From an uncultured Dorea sp. (GTDB lineage Bacteria; Bacillota; Clostridia; Lachnospirales; Lachnospiraceae), in assembly GCA_910584265.1 (NCBI GenBank), contig CAJTZE010000001.1, positions 1 to 64,000 of the forward strand: 64,000 nt of DNA, in the 5' to 3' direction. Positions 24,652 to 33,894 of this stretch are shown in pieces; position 1 is the first letter of the stretch; every line of letters begins with the position of its first letter. The notes beneath the pieces were generated by a model that was given only the letters and a program-made list of their open reading frames with translations, did not search any database and was not told the origin of the DNA. Both the position numbers and the translations under genes were made by a program.

Positions 24652-25800
24652 TCAGATTAAATTCTTGACAGCCCGGCTGACAGCCTCGGCAACCCGCGGG
24701 TCAAATGGCTCCGGCAGGATGTTGTCTGCATGAAGCTCGTCTTCCGGTACAAGGCCTGCGATCACATGGGCGGCGGCAAGCTTCATCTCTTCGGTAATCT
24801 GCGGGGCGCGTCCTTCCAGAGCGCCTTTGAAGATACCCGGAAATGCTACTACGTTGTTTACCTGATTGGGGAAATCACTGCGCCCGGTACCGATTACTTT
24901 GGCGCCGGCTTTCTTGGCCAGATCCGGCATGATCTCCGGCACGGGATTCGCCAGTGCAAAAAGGATCGCATCCTTATTCATGGAAGCCGCCATTTCCTCT
25001 GTCACAATACCCGGTGCGGAGACTCCGATAAAGATATCTGCCCCCTTCATGGCATCGGCAAGTGTACCCTGTTTACCGGATGAATTGGTAACCTCCGCCA
25101 TTCTCTTCTGCATCCAGTTGAGCTTTGCGGAATCCTTGCTCATGATCCCCTTGGAATTGCACATGGTGATATCCCGGAAGCCGTATTTAAGCAGCAGCTT
25201 GGCGATCGCGACTCCGGCGGCGCCTGCTCCGCTCATAACTACTTTGGCGGTTTCCTTCTTCTTGCCGGTGATTTTCAGGGCATTGATGATTCCTGCCAGA
25301 ACAACAATGGCAGTACCGTGCTGGTCATCGTGGAATACCGGGATGTCCAAAAGCTCTTTTAGGCGTTTCTCGATTTCAAAGCACCGGGGCGCGCTGATAT
25401 CTTCCAGATTGATCCCGCCGAATGCAGGGGCGATATTTGCCACGGTACGTATGATTTCTTCCGTATCCTGTGTGTTCAGGCAGATGGGGACTGCATTGAC
25501 GCCGCCAAATTCCTTGAACAGGACAGCCTTACCTTCCATGACAGGCATAGCCGCAAGGGCACCGATATTGCCAAGGCCTAAGACAGCGCTTCCATCGGTT
25601 ACCACAGCTACGGTGTTTGCTTTCATAGTATAGGTATAGGCGGCTTCTCTATCCTGTGCAATTGCCTTACATGGCTCGGCTACGCCGGGAGTATAGGCAA
25701 TCGCCAGATCCTCTCTTGTATTGACATGGGATTTGGCTATAGTTTCTATTTTGCCATTCCAATCTTTGTGCATCTGTAATGCTAGCTCATTTGTTGTCAT
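24652..25800 (-). CDS. NAD(P)-dependent malic enzyme, short form
   Basis: 382 residues from the ATG at 25800 (AAGGTGG upstream). It converts malate to pyruvate and CO2. Visible blocks are AIAYTPGVAEPCKAI, MKANTVAVVTDGSAVLGLGNIG with the catalytic Lys, FGGINLEDISAPRCFEIE with the metal-binding Glu-Asp, FHDDQHGTA, and the Rossmann GAGAAG. The length matches the stand-alone catalytic core without the phosphotransacetylase-like tail of MaeB. Cofactor preference cannot be read here. First gene of the leftward operon with yhcC and the DUF4364 gene. Confidence 0.93.
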   Translation of the reverse strand: MTTNELALQMHKDWNGKIETIAKSHVNTREDLAIAYTPGVAEPCKAIAQDREAAYTYTMKANTVAVVTDGSAVLGLGNIGALAAMPVMEGKAVLFKEFGGVNAVPICLNTQDTEEIIRTVANIAPAFGGINLEDISAPRCFEIEKRLKELLDIPVFHDDQHGTAIVVLAGIINALKITGKKKETAKVVMSGAGAAGVAIAKLLLKYGFRDITMCNSKGIMSKDSAKLNWMQKRMAEVTNSSGKQGTLADAMKGADIFIGVSAPGIVTEEMAASMNKDAILFALANPVPEIMPDLAKKAGAKVIGTGRSDFPNQVNNVVAFPGIFKGALEGRAPQITEEMKLAAAHVIAGLVPEDELHADNILPEPFDPRVAEAVSRAVKNLI

Positions 25801-25948
25801 AATGACCACCTTTTTCTGATATTTTCTTTCATTAATTTGACTCTGATATCATAGCATTCTTATCAGGCTAAGTCAAACTCGAAGTTGGTATAAGACTACA
25901 GCCAGACCCGGCGGGCATCAGATCTGACAAGTAAACTGGAAAAAATAG

Positions 25949-25977
25949 TTTGCAAAATATGGGAATTCATGTATAAT
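25949..25977 (+). promoter_or_regulatory. Likely rho promoter
   Basis: TTTGCA (25949-25954), 17 bases, TATAAT (25972-25977). The leader to the rho start is about 90 bases. The rest of 25801-26076 shows no gene. Confidence 0.55.
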
Positions 25978-26076
25978 ATAATAAGTATATATTTCAAATG
26001 AGTCAGTTCCGGCTGCTATTCCCAATGCAATAGATAATATGACGAATTGAAGAAAAGAAAGGAATTATTTTATATT

Positions 26077-27402
26077 ATGATGAGAGAGAAGTATGAGTCT
26101 CTGCCTTTGGCTACGTTAAAAGATCTGGCTAGGGCAAGGGAGATTCCTGGTATTTCAGGAATGAAGAAGGCTGAGCTTATTGAGCGTATGCTGGAGGAGG
26201 ATATCCGTGATAAGGAGCGTTCAGCGAATACCGGAGATAAGGACAAGCAGGAGATCCATGATATTGATAAGCTTGACAGTGGTGTTACAGCGAATGGAAT
26301 TCTGGAGGTTATGGCGGACGGATTCGGATTTATCCGGTGTGAGAATTATCTTCCGGGGGAGAATGACATTTATGTGTCGCCGTCCCAGATCCGCAGATTT
26401 AATTTGAAGACCGGGGATATCTTGGAGGGGAATACCCGGATCAAGACCCAGCAGGAGAAGTTTAGCGCGCTGCTATATCTGACCAAGGTAAACGGCATTC
26501 ATCCGGGCATTGCATGCAGGAGGCCGAATTTTGAGGATCTGATTCCGATCTTCCCTAATGAGCGTCTTTCCCTGGAGTGCGGGAAGACAAGCACTGCTAT
26601 GCGGATTATGGATTTGATGTCCCCGATTGGAAAGGGACAGAGAGGAATGATCGTATCCCCGCCGAAGGCAGGTAAGACGACGCTGCTGAAGCAGGTGGCG
26701 CTGTCTGTGAGACGGAATAATCCGGAGATACATCTCCTAATTCTTCTGATAGATGAACGTCCGGAGGAAGTGACGGATATTAAAGAGGCGATTGAGGGAA
26801 AGAATGTGGAGGTCATCTACTCTACCTTTGATGAACTGCCGGAGCACCACAAGCGGGTATCGGAGATGGTGATCGAGCGTGCTAAGAGACTGGTTGAGCA
26901 CGGCAAGGACGTTATGATCCTCTTAGACAGCATTACGAGGCTTGCAAGAGCCTATAATCTGACAGTATCCCCTTCCGGAAGAACCTTATCAGGAGGTCTT
27001 GATCCGGCGGCTCTCCATATGCCGAAGCGGTTTTTCGGCGCCGCGAGAAATATGCGCGGGGGCGGAAGCCTGACCATATTGGCAACTGCGCTGGTTGATA
27101 CAGGGAGCAGGATGGATGATGTGGTTTATGAGGAATTTAAGGGAACCGGCAATATGGAGCTTGTTCTGGACAGGAAGCTTTCAGAGAAGCGGATGTTTCC
27201 GGCTATTGATATTCCGAAATCCGGCACCAGAAGAGATGACCTTCTGCTTACGAAGGAGGAACAGGAAGCAGTGGACTCTATGAGACGGGCAGTCAACGGT
27301 CTTCGGGCAGAAGAGGCGGTGGAGAATATCCTGAATATGTTTGCGCGGACAAAAAATAATCAGGAGCTGATCCAAATGGTAAAAAAGACAAAATTCATCT
27401 AG
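26077..27402 (+). CDS. rho: Transcription termination factor Rho
   Basis: 441 residues. A SAP-like N-terminal helix bundle (LKDLARAREIPGISGMKKAELIERML) leads to the cold-shock-like RNA-binding domain (GILEVMADGFGFIR, DIYVSPSQIRRFNLKTGD). The ATPase core has Walker A PPKAGKTTLL, Walker B ILLIDERPEEVTD, the Q-loop region SPSGRTLSGGLDP and MPKRFFGAARNMRGGGSLT. It is a hexameric RNA helicase that ends transcripts. The ATG at 26077 is preferred; ribosome-site spacing is rather long (about 14 bases). It heads the rho-rpmE-prmC-prfA cluster. Confidence 0.96.
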   Translation: MMREKYESLPLATLKDLARAREIPGISGMKKAELIERMLEEDIRDKERSANTGDKDKQEIHDIDKLDSGVTANGILEVMADGFGFIRCENYLPGENDIYVSPSQIRRFNLKTGDILEGNTRIKTQQEKFSALLYLTKVNGIHPGIACRRPNFEDLIPIFPNERLSLECGKTSTAMRIMDLMSPIGKGQRGMIVSPPKAGKTTLLKQVALSVRRNNPEIHLLILLIDERPEEVTDIKEAIEGKNVEVIYSTFDELPEHHKRVSEMVIERAKRLVEHGKDVMILLDSITRLARAYNLTVSPSGRTLSGGLDPAALHMPKRFFGAARNMRGGGSLTILATALVDTGSRMDDVVYEEFKGTGNMELVLDRKLSEKRMFPAIDIPKSGTRRDDLLLTKEEQEAVDSMRRAVNGLRAEEAVENILNMFARTKNNQELIQMVKKTKFI

Positions 27403-27499
27403 ACATAGATGGGATTTTATGATACAATTACAACGCTGTTTATGAAACGAAATTAATAAAGCGCAGTGCGCGGCGAAAATAAAGAAGAGGTGAATTGAA

Positions 27500-27703
27500 A
27501 TGAGAGAAGGAATACATCCAGCATATCATCAGGCAACTGTAACATGTAACTGTGGAAACACATTTGTGACAGGTTCTACAAGCGAGGATATCCACGTGGA
27601 AATCTGCTCCAAGTGCCATCCGTTCTACACAGGTCAGCAGAAAGCTGCACAGGCTCGCGGACGTGTGGATAAGTTTAATAAGAAATACGGACTGGATAAA
27701 TAA
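27500..27703 (+). CDS. rpmE: 50S ribosomal protein L31, zinc-binding form
   Basis: 67 residues. Cys16, Cys18, Cys36 and Cys39 (TCNCGNTF and EICSKCHPFYTG) are the zinc-binding set of the C+ form of L31. The order rho-rpmE is widely conserved. Zinc-holding L31 can be swapped for a Cys-free paralogue under zinc starvation in some bacteria; no paralogue is in this window. AGAGG lies about eight bases before the ATG. Confidence 0.96.
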   Translation: MREGIHPAYHQATVTCNCGNTFVTGSTSEDIHVEICSKCHPFYTGQQKAAQARGRVDKFNKKYGLDK

Positions 27704-27715
27704 GTCAGCAGGTGC

Positions 27716-27749
27716 AGGGTTGAGGTTTCTGAAATCTCAACCCTTTCTG
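27716..27749 (+). terminator. Terminator after rpmE
   Basis: AGGGTTGAG (27716-27724) pairs with CTCAACCCT (27736-27744), extended inward by further pairs, then TTTCTGTT. It ends rpmE transcription in part, 12 bases after the stop. Confidence 0.82.
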
Positions 27750-27811
27750 TTGCTATGTATTGGAAGGAACCTGCCTGTGGCAGATTCCATAAGTATTTGA
27801 GGTAAGAGATA

Positions 27812-28768
27812 ATGAAATCTTCAAACATCGGCGGTCAGGCCGTGATGGAAGGTGTCATGATGAAAAACAAGGATGAGTATGCCGTTGCGGTGAGAAAAAG
27901 TGATGGAGACATTGTTGTTAAGAAGGATACCTGTCACAGTATTGTGAAAAATCATATGGCGTTGACGAAGATACCCTTTATCAGAGGGATTTTTAATTTT
28001 ATAGATTCCATGGTGATCGGAATGAAGACCCTTATGTATTCTGCTTCCTTTTTTGAGGAAGGAGATGCAGGAGAAGGCGCTGCTACGGAGGAAGAGGCGG
28101 CAAAGAATGAGAAGAAGGAAGAGCTTTTGATGACCGGGACGGTGATTGTATCGGTGATTATGGCAGTTGGTATTTTCATGGTGCTTCCCTATTATCTGTC
28201 AAGTCTTTTGAAGAATCTGATTCCTTCCTATAATATAAGGACAGTTATCGAAGGCTTTATCAGGATTGGGATTTTTGTCGTATATATTTTGTTGATTTCC
28301 AGAATGGAGGATATTCAGAGATTGTTCCAGTATCATGGAGCAGAGCATAAATGCATTAATTGTATTGAACATGGTCTATGCCTGAATGTGGAGAATGTAC
28401 GAATCAGTTCCAGACAGCATAAGCGCTGCGGTACCAGCTTTATATTCTTTGTGCTGATTATTAGTATCTGCCTGCTGATGATCGTCCGGGCAGAATCGCC
28501 CCTGATGAGAGCGGCGGTCCGGATAGCGCTGCTTCCGGTGATTGCGGGTATATCCTATGAGATTCTGAAGCTGGCAGGGCGCAGTGAGAATCCGATCGTT
28601 AATCTGCTCAGTAAGCCGGGGCTTGCAATTCAAAAGCTGACGACCAAAGAGCCGGATGACAGTATGATCGAGGTTGCCATACAGGCAGTGGAGGCTGTCT
28701 TTGACTGGCAGGAATTTGAGCGGGAAAATTTCAGCCGGGATGGAAACGAAGCGTGGGAGGAAGGATAA
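27812..28768 (+). CDS. DUF1385 membrane protein (YqhQ-like)
   Basis: 318 residues. The start SSNIGGQAVMEGVMMKN is the family hallmark, followed by SIVKNHMALTKIPFIRGIFNFIDSM and the QYHGAEHKCINCIEHG block with its His and Cys residues, then SRQHKRCGTSFIF. Four or five membrane spans. The family is conserved between rpmE and prmC in many Firmicutes; its role is unknown, though the His/Cys clusters suggest metal binding. Confidence 0.92.
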   Translation: MKSSNIGGQAVMEGVMMKNKDEYAVAVRKSDGDIVVKKDTCHSIVKNHMALTKIPFIRGIFNFIDSMVIGMKTLMYSASFFEEGDAGEGAATEEEAAKNEKKEELLMTGTVIVSVIMAVGIFMVLPYYLSSLLKNLIPSYNIRTVIEGFIRIGIFVVYILLISRMEDIQRLFQYHGAEHKCINCIEHGLCLNVENVRISSRQHKRCGTSFIFFVLIISICLLMIVRAESPLMRAAVRIALLPVIAGISYEILKLAGRSENPIVNLLSKPGLAIQKLTTKEPDDSMIEVAIQAVEAVFDWQEFERENFSRDGNEAWEEG

Positions 28769-28827
28769 GAATGAGACGCGGACAGACAGGACGGAAAGTA
28801 AAAGGATAGAATAGGGAGCAGACGGGT

Positions 28828-29685
28828 ATGAATCTGAGGGAGGCCAGAGAAATCGGAGAAGGGGCGCTTAAGGAAGCCGGGATTGGCGATGCGTCTGCGG
28901 ATGCCAGACTGATGCTGGAATGGGTGACGGGGGCTTCTATGACGGAATATGCGCTGAACCCCTTCCGAAAGCTGACTGAGGAGCAGGAAGCTGTTTATCT
29001 GGATTTGATCGGGAAGCGCAAAATGCGGATTCCCCTGCAGCATCTTACCGGAGAGCAGGAGTTTATGGGGTTTTCCTTTCAGGTGAATCCGGGTGTGCTG
29101 ATTCCGAGACAGGAGACAGAGCTTCTGGCTGAGGCGGCGTTGAAACTTTTGAAACCGGGAATGCGCGTGCTGGATCTGTGTACAGGATCCGGGTGTATTA
29201 TCATCAGTCTGGAACAGATTGGAAGGCGGCAGGAAAAGGCTGATGGGACCAATCGCTTTACGGGAAGCGATATATCCCCTGCGGCAATCCGGACTGCCGC
29301 GGCAAATGCCGGACGGCATGGGGCGCAGGTGTCTTTTCTGGAAAGTGATCTATTTGACCGTATTCAGGACAGATATGATATGATCATATCGAATCCGCCC
29401 TATATACGGACTGCCGTGATAGCGGAACTTGAGGAGGAGGTCAGATGTCATGACCCGGTTCTGGCGCTGGACGGAAGGGAAGACGGTCTGTATTTTTACC
29501 GGAGGATCATCCGTGAGGCGGAAGGGTATCTGAATCCCGGAGGACGGCTCCTTTTTGAGATTGGATATGACCAGAAGGAAGAGGTCACAAAACTGCTGGA
29601 GCAGAACGGTTATCGGGAGATTCGTGTGCAGAAGGATCTGGCAGGACTTGACCGGGTTGTGATTGGCAGGTATGATAGAGTGTAG
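28828..29685 (+). CDS. prmC: Release factor glutamine methyltransferase
   Basis: 285 residues. It methylates the Gln of the GGQ motif in RF1 and RF2 using S-adenosylmethionine. The catalytic SNPPYI is at residues 188-193 and the cofactor loop is LDLCTGSGCI (about 116-125); an N-terminal helical substrate-binding domain precedes them. Its substrate RF1 is encoded 63 bases downstream. The gap from the DUF1385 gene is 59 bases. Confidence 0.95.
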   Translation: MNLREAREIGEGALKEAGIGDASADARLMLEWVTGASMTEYALNPFRKLTEEQEAVYLDLIGKRKMRIPLQHLTGEQEFMGFSFQVNPGVLIPRQETELLAEAALKLLKPGMRVLDLCTGSGCIIISLEQIGRRQEKADGTNRFTGSDISPAAIRTAAANAGRHGAQVSFLESDLFDRIQDRYDMIISNPPYIRTAVIAELEEEVRCHDPVLALDGREDGLYFYRRIIREAEGYLNPGGRLLFEIGYDQKEEVTKLLEQNGYREIRVQKDLAGLDRVVIGRYDRV

Positions 29686-29748
29686 AATTTTGTCTGGTAT
29701 GCTGTGTACGGCATGCCGGATGATGAGAGGAAGTAGGAGGAGAAAAAG

Positions 29749-30822
29749 ATGTTTGACAAATTAGAGGATTTGCTCATTCGTTTTGAGGAGATTTTAAGCG
29801 AACTGCAGGAGCCGGATGTGGTGAATGACCAGAACCGCTTCCGCAGGCTTATGAAGGAACAGAATGACCTGACTCCGATTGTTGAGGCATACAAAGAATA
29901 TAAGACATGTAAACAGGCTATTGAGGACAGCCTTGCTATGCTGGAGGAGGAGTCGGATGAGGAAATGAGGGAGCTGGCGAAGGAGGAGTTAAATGACTCC
30001 AAGGCCAGAGTGGAAGAATTGGAGCAGGAGCTTAAGATCCTGCTGCTTCCCAAGGATCCCAACGACGATAAGAATGTTATGGTTGAAATCCGTGCAGGAG
30101 CCGGCGGCGATGAGGCGGCGCTTTTTGCGGCGGAGATTTACCGTATGCTGGTGCATTATGCGGAAGGAAGACGCTGGAAGACGGAGATGATTTCCCTGAA
30201 TGAGAACGGAATCGGCGGCTTTAAGGAATGTGTGTTTATGATCAACGGACAGGGAGCCTATTCCAGATTAAAATACGAAAGCGGAGTACACCGGGTGCAG
30301 CGCGTGCCGGAAACGGAGAGCGGCGGACGTATCCACACGTCTACTGTGACAGTTGCAATCATGCCGGAGGCGGAGGAAGTGGATGTGGTGATCGATGAGA
30401 AGGATATTCGGATCGATGTAATGCGTGCGTCCGGAAACGGCGGACAGTGCGTCAATACCACGGACTCGGCGGTGCGCCTTACCCACTATCCCACGGGGAT
30501 CGTGATTTACAGCCAAACAGAGAAATCGCAGCTGCAGAATAAGGAAAAGGCCTTCCGCCTGCTGCGCTCTAAGCTGTATGAGATCGAGCTTGAGAAAAAG
30601 CAGTCGGAGGAAGCGGCGGCAAGAAGAAGCCAGATCGGTACGGGAGACCGTTCTGAGAAGATCCGTACCTATAATTTTCCGCAGGGACGGGTGACGGACC
30701 ACAGGATCAAGCTGACGCTCCATAAGCTGGACGGCATTCTCGGGGGAGACCTGGATGAGATCATTGACAGCCTGATCGCGGCAGACCAGGCTGCCAAGCT
30801 TGCGAACATGAATGAGGAATAA
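29749..30822 (+). CDS. prfA: Peptide chain release factor 1
   Basis: 357 residues. It reads UAA and UAG stop codons. The peptidyl-hydrolase GGQ is at residues 231-233 (ASGNGGQCVNTTDSAVR) and the stop-recognition tripeptide is PET at 187-189, the PxT form that marks RF1 rather than the SPF of RF2. The GAGGDEA motif is at about 117-123. TAGGAGG lies before the ATG. Confidence 0.96.
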   Translation: MFDKLEDLLIRFEEILSELQEPDVVNDQNRFRRLMKEQNDLTPIVEAYKEYKTCKQAIEDSLAMLEEESDEEMRELAKEELNDSKARVEELEQELKILLLPKDPNDDKNVMVEIRAGAGGDEAALFAAEIYRMLVHYAEGRRWKTEMISLNENGIGGFKECVFMINGQGAYSRLKYESGVHRVQRVPETESGGRIHTSTVTVAIMPEAEEVDVVIDEKDIRIDVMRASGNGGQCVNTTDSAVRLTHYPTGIVIYSQTEKSQLQNKEKAFRLLRSKLYEIELEKKQSEEAAARRSQIGTGDRSEKIRTYNFPQGRVTDHRIKLTLHKLDGILGGDLDEIIDSLIAADQAAKLANMNEE

Positions 30823-30825
30823 ATA

Positions 30826-30868
30826 AAAGAACCATCCCCGGGCCGAGCTGTGCAGAGGAGGGTTCTTT
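30826..30868 (+). terminator. Terminator after prfA
   Basis: AAAGAACC (30826-30833) pairs with GGTTCTTT (30861-30868), the arms being extended inward by TCC/GGA; it sits just after the prfA stop and ends the rho-prfA cluster. Confidence 0.75.
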
Positions 30869-30913
30869 ATGCCTTTAGAATAGGGGAGTATAAAACCGGA
30901 GGGGTATTTTGGT

Positions 30914-32926
30914 ATGAATTTTCAGAGAAGAGTCAGGTCAGCAGTTCTGGCAGTTTTGATGCTATGTTCGCTGAGCGTGGGTTCTGTAGTGGCAGGTGAG
31001 ATAAGTCAGGCACAGGATCCGGGTGAGGTGACGATTTTGTTTACGCATGATATTCATTCAAGGCTGGATGAGTACAAAGTACAGGGAGAAGGAGCTTCCA
31101 GAGAGAAAAAAGCGGAAGAAACTGTTTTCGCGGGAGGCTTTGCCCGGTTAAAGACCAAAATGGATGAAAGACGGGCGGAAAATCCCGCAACCTTTGTATT
31201 TGATGCAGGGGACTTTTCTATGGGAACGCTGTATCAGACGATTTATGAAACACAGGCGGCAGAGCTTACCATGCTGGGCCGGCTTGGAGTAGATGCGGCG
31301 ACCTTTGGCAATCATGAGTTTGACTACCGGGCTGAGGGCGTGTCGAATATGTTTCACAGTGCCTTAAGGAACGCCAAAGAGGATGAGACACTTACGCTTC
31401 CCAGTTTTTTGATCGCAAATATTGACTGGGAAAAGAATAATTCCGAGGACAATCAGCTGATCCGGAAGGCGTTGGAGGATTATGGAAGCAGTGACTATGC
31501 GGTAATAGAGCGGGAAGGGCTGAGGCTCGGCGTTTACGGCGTGCTGGGCGAGGATGCAGAGATCTGTGCGCCGGAGAGCGGGATTGATTTTGATGATATT
31601 GTGGAAACGTCCAAGCGGGTAGTAGGCGAACTGCAGAAAGAGGATGTGGATATGATCGTATGTCTGTCCCATAGCGGAACCAGCGAGGATAAGAAGGCAT
31701 CTGAGGACGAGCTTCTGGCAAAGGAAGTGCCGGAGATCGATGTGATCATCAGCGGACATACCCATACGACGCTTAAGGAGCCGATCATCCATGGAGATAC
31801 GGTAATTGCTTCTGCCGGCTCCTATGGACGAAACCTGGGAGAGCTGAATCTGATCCCTGGGGAAAACGGACGCTGGAAACTTGCAGATTACCGTCTGAAT
31901 GCGATGGATGAATCCGTGGCGCAGGATGAAGAGATAGAAGGATATTTAAGCGGATACAGGAGCATGATCAATGAGGAGTATCTGTCCCATTTCGGATATA
32001 CCATGGAGCAGGTGCTGGCGGAGAATGATATCTCCTTTACACAGATCGAAGATTTCGGCGATGAGCTTCGTGAGGATACTTTGGGCAGCCTGATTGCCGA
32101 TTCTTATGTCTATGCGGCAAAGAATGCAGAGGGAGAGGACTATGTGCCGGTGGATCTGGCGGTGGTTGCATCCGGCGTGGTGAGGGACTCTTTCCAGAAG
32201 GGAGAAATTACGGTATCGGATGCATTTAATGTAAGCGCACTTGGAATCGGGCCGGACCGGATCACAGGCTATCCTCTGGTGGGCGTATATCTGACAGGGA
32301 AAGAGCTGAGAACGGTGGCGGAGATTGACGCTTCGATTTCACCGATCATGACCTATGCGCAGATTTATCCCAGCGGGATGAGCTGGACCTTTAATCCGAA
32401 CCGTCTGATCCTAAACCGGGTAACAAAGGCCGGCATGACGGGGGATACCATTGGGGAGGAAGAGCCGTTTATTCAGGATAATCTGACGGAAATTGAGGAT
32501 GATAGATTATACCGGGTAGTATCCGGCCTGTACTGTGCACAGATGTTAGGTGCAGTGGAAGATAAATCCAAAGGAATCCTAAAGCTTGCCCCGAAGAATG
32601 AAAAAGGCGAAGTAATCACAGATTTTGAGGAATATATTATCCATGACAGGAATGGCGCGGAATTAAAAGAGTGGTATGCGCTTGCCTCTTATCTGGAGTC
32701 CTTTGAATCGAATGAAGAGGGAATTTCTAAAATACCAGAGCGGTATCGTGAAGAAGAAGGCCGGAAGGTGATACAGGACAGCACGAATCCTGTGGAATTG
32801 TTAAAGAGCCCGAATGCGTTTGCAGTAAAGGTCTATGGAGCTATTCTGTTTCTTGTATTTCTGCTTGTGGTAACCATGCTGTATGTGATAGGAAAGTGCA
32901 GGCAGAGAAGGATGGAAAACGAATAG
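30914..32926 (+). CDS. Membrane-anchored metallophosphatase/5'-nucleotidase
   Basis: 670 residues. A signal peptide (about 1-28) precedes a calcineurin-like phosphatase domain with FTHDIHSRL, DAGDFSMGT, FGNHEFDY, CLSHSGTS and SGHTHTT, the five metal-binding blocks, then a 5'-nucleotidase C-terminal domain (about 330-590, with GVVRDSFQKGEITVSDAF). A C-terminal helix near residues 636-660 (VYGAILFLVFLLVVTMLYVIG) and a basic tail anchor it outside the membrane instead of an LPXTG. It probably takes phosphate from extracellular nucleotides, giving nucleosides for uptake. GGAGGGG precedes the ATG. Confidence 0.92.
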   Translation: MNFQRRVRSAVLAVLMLCSLSVGSVVAGEISQAQDPGEVTILFTHDIHSRLDEYKVQGEGASREKKAEETVFAGGFARLKTKMDERRAENPATFVFDAGDFSMGTLYQTIYETQAAELTMLGRLGVDAATFGNHEFDYRAEGVSNMFHSALRNAKEDETLTLPSFLIANIDWEKNNSEDNQLIRKALEDYGSSDYAVIEREGLRLGVYGVLGEDAEICAPESGIDFDDIVETSKRVVGELQKEDVDMIVCLSHSGTSEDKKASEDELLAKEVPEIDVIISGHTHTTLKEPIIHGDTVIASAGSYGRNLGELNLIPGENGRWKLADYRLNAMDESVAQDEEIEGYLSGYRSMINEEYLSHFGYTMEQVLAENDISFTQIEDFGDELREDTLGSLIADSYVYAAKNAEGEDYVPVDLAVVASGVVRDSFQKGEITVSDAFNVSALGIGPDRITGYPLVGVYLTGKELRTVAEIDASISPIMTYAQIYPSGMSWTFNPNRLILNRVTKAGMTGDTIGEEEPFIQDNLTEIEDDRLYRVVSGLYCAQMLGAVEDKSKGILKLAPKNEKGEVITDFEEYIIHDRNGAELKEWYALASYLESFESNEEGISKIPERYREEEGRKVIQDSTNPVELLKSPNAFAVKVYGAILFLVFLLVVTMLYVIGKCRQRRMENE

Positions 32927-32964
32927 ATTAATGGAGAAAAGGAAATAGAAGAAGGTAAACCATC

Positions 32965-33870
32965 ATGGAGATTGAATTTAAAAAAATTGAATTAACTGAC
33001 AAAGAATTAATCAGTCATTTTTTTGCTCATCATACAAGCAGAAGCTGCGAACGGACATTTACCAATGTGTATCTCTGGGCCAGGTTCTATGATGTGACAT
33101 TTGCGGTTGTGGAGGATTCGCTGGTATTTAAAAACGAGAGCGAGGAAGGATGCTCCTTTGCTTATCCTGCGGGAGAGCCGGAGCATGTAAAACGAGCGGT
33201 CGATGTGCTGACGGAGTACAGCCGGGAACGGGACGTGCCTTTTAAGATGTATAATGTGACGCCGGATAATTTTGCTTGTATCGAGCAGTGGTATCCGGAC
33301 AGGTTCCAGATTGAATACAATGAGGATGTTGCAGATTATGTGTATGAATCGGAGAAGCTTGCCACGCTGTCCGGAAAGAAGCTTCACAGTAAACGGAATC
33401 ATATCAATAAATTTAAGACGGTCTATGAGGATAGATGGAGCTATGAGCCTATTACCAAGGAGAATCTGGAGGAATGCTTCCAGATGGCGTTAAAGTGGCG
33501 CAATGAGAATGGCTGTGAGGATGATGAGGAGAAGAATGCGGAAATCTGCGTTACCTTAAATTCTCTCCGGCTGTTTGAGGAGCTGGAGCTGGTGGGCGGA
33601 GTGCTGAAAGTGGACGGTGCGATTGCGGCGTTTACCATCGGAGAGCCTATCTGTGAGGATACCTTTGTGGTGCATATTGAGAAAGCATTTGCAGATATCG
33701 ACGGCGCCTATACCATGATCAACCAGCAGTTTGTACAGCATGCCTGCATGGATTATAAATACGTAAACCGGGAAGAGGATACGGGAGCGGAGGGACTCCG
33801 TAAGGCGAAGCGGTCCTATAAGCCTGTTTTTATGGTGGAAAAGGGTGTTGTTACAGAGAAGCAGGCATAA
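32965..33870 (+). CDS. DUF2156 (phosphatidylglycerol lysyltransferase-like) protein
   Basis: 301 residues, soluble. The motifs CERTFTNVYLWARFYDV near the N-terminus, KKLHSKRNHINKFK near 137-150 and INQQFVQHACMDYKYVNREEDTGAEGLRKAKRSYKP near the end fit DUF2156, which has a GNAT-like double fold shared with aminoacyl-phospholipid synthases such as MprF. There is no membrane flippase domain, so a direct role in lipid lysylation is only a possibility; the acceptor is unknown. Confidence 0.88.
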   Translation: MEIEFKKIELTDKELISHFFAHHTSRSCERTFTNVYLWARFYDVTFAVVEDSLVFKNESEEGCSFAYPAGEPEHVKRAVDVLTEYSRERDVPFKMYNVTPDNFACIEQWYPDRFQIEYNEDVADYVYESEKLATLSGKKLHSKRNHINKFKTVYEDRWSYEPITKENLEECFQMALKWRNENGCEDDEEKNAEICVTLNSLRLFEELELVGGVLKVDGAIAAFTIGEPICEDTFVVHIEKAFADIDGAYTMINQQFVQHACMDYKYVNREEDTGAEGLRKAKRSYKPVFMVEKGVVTEKQA

Positions 33871-33894
33871 CCATACAGAAGGAGGAGAAGAACA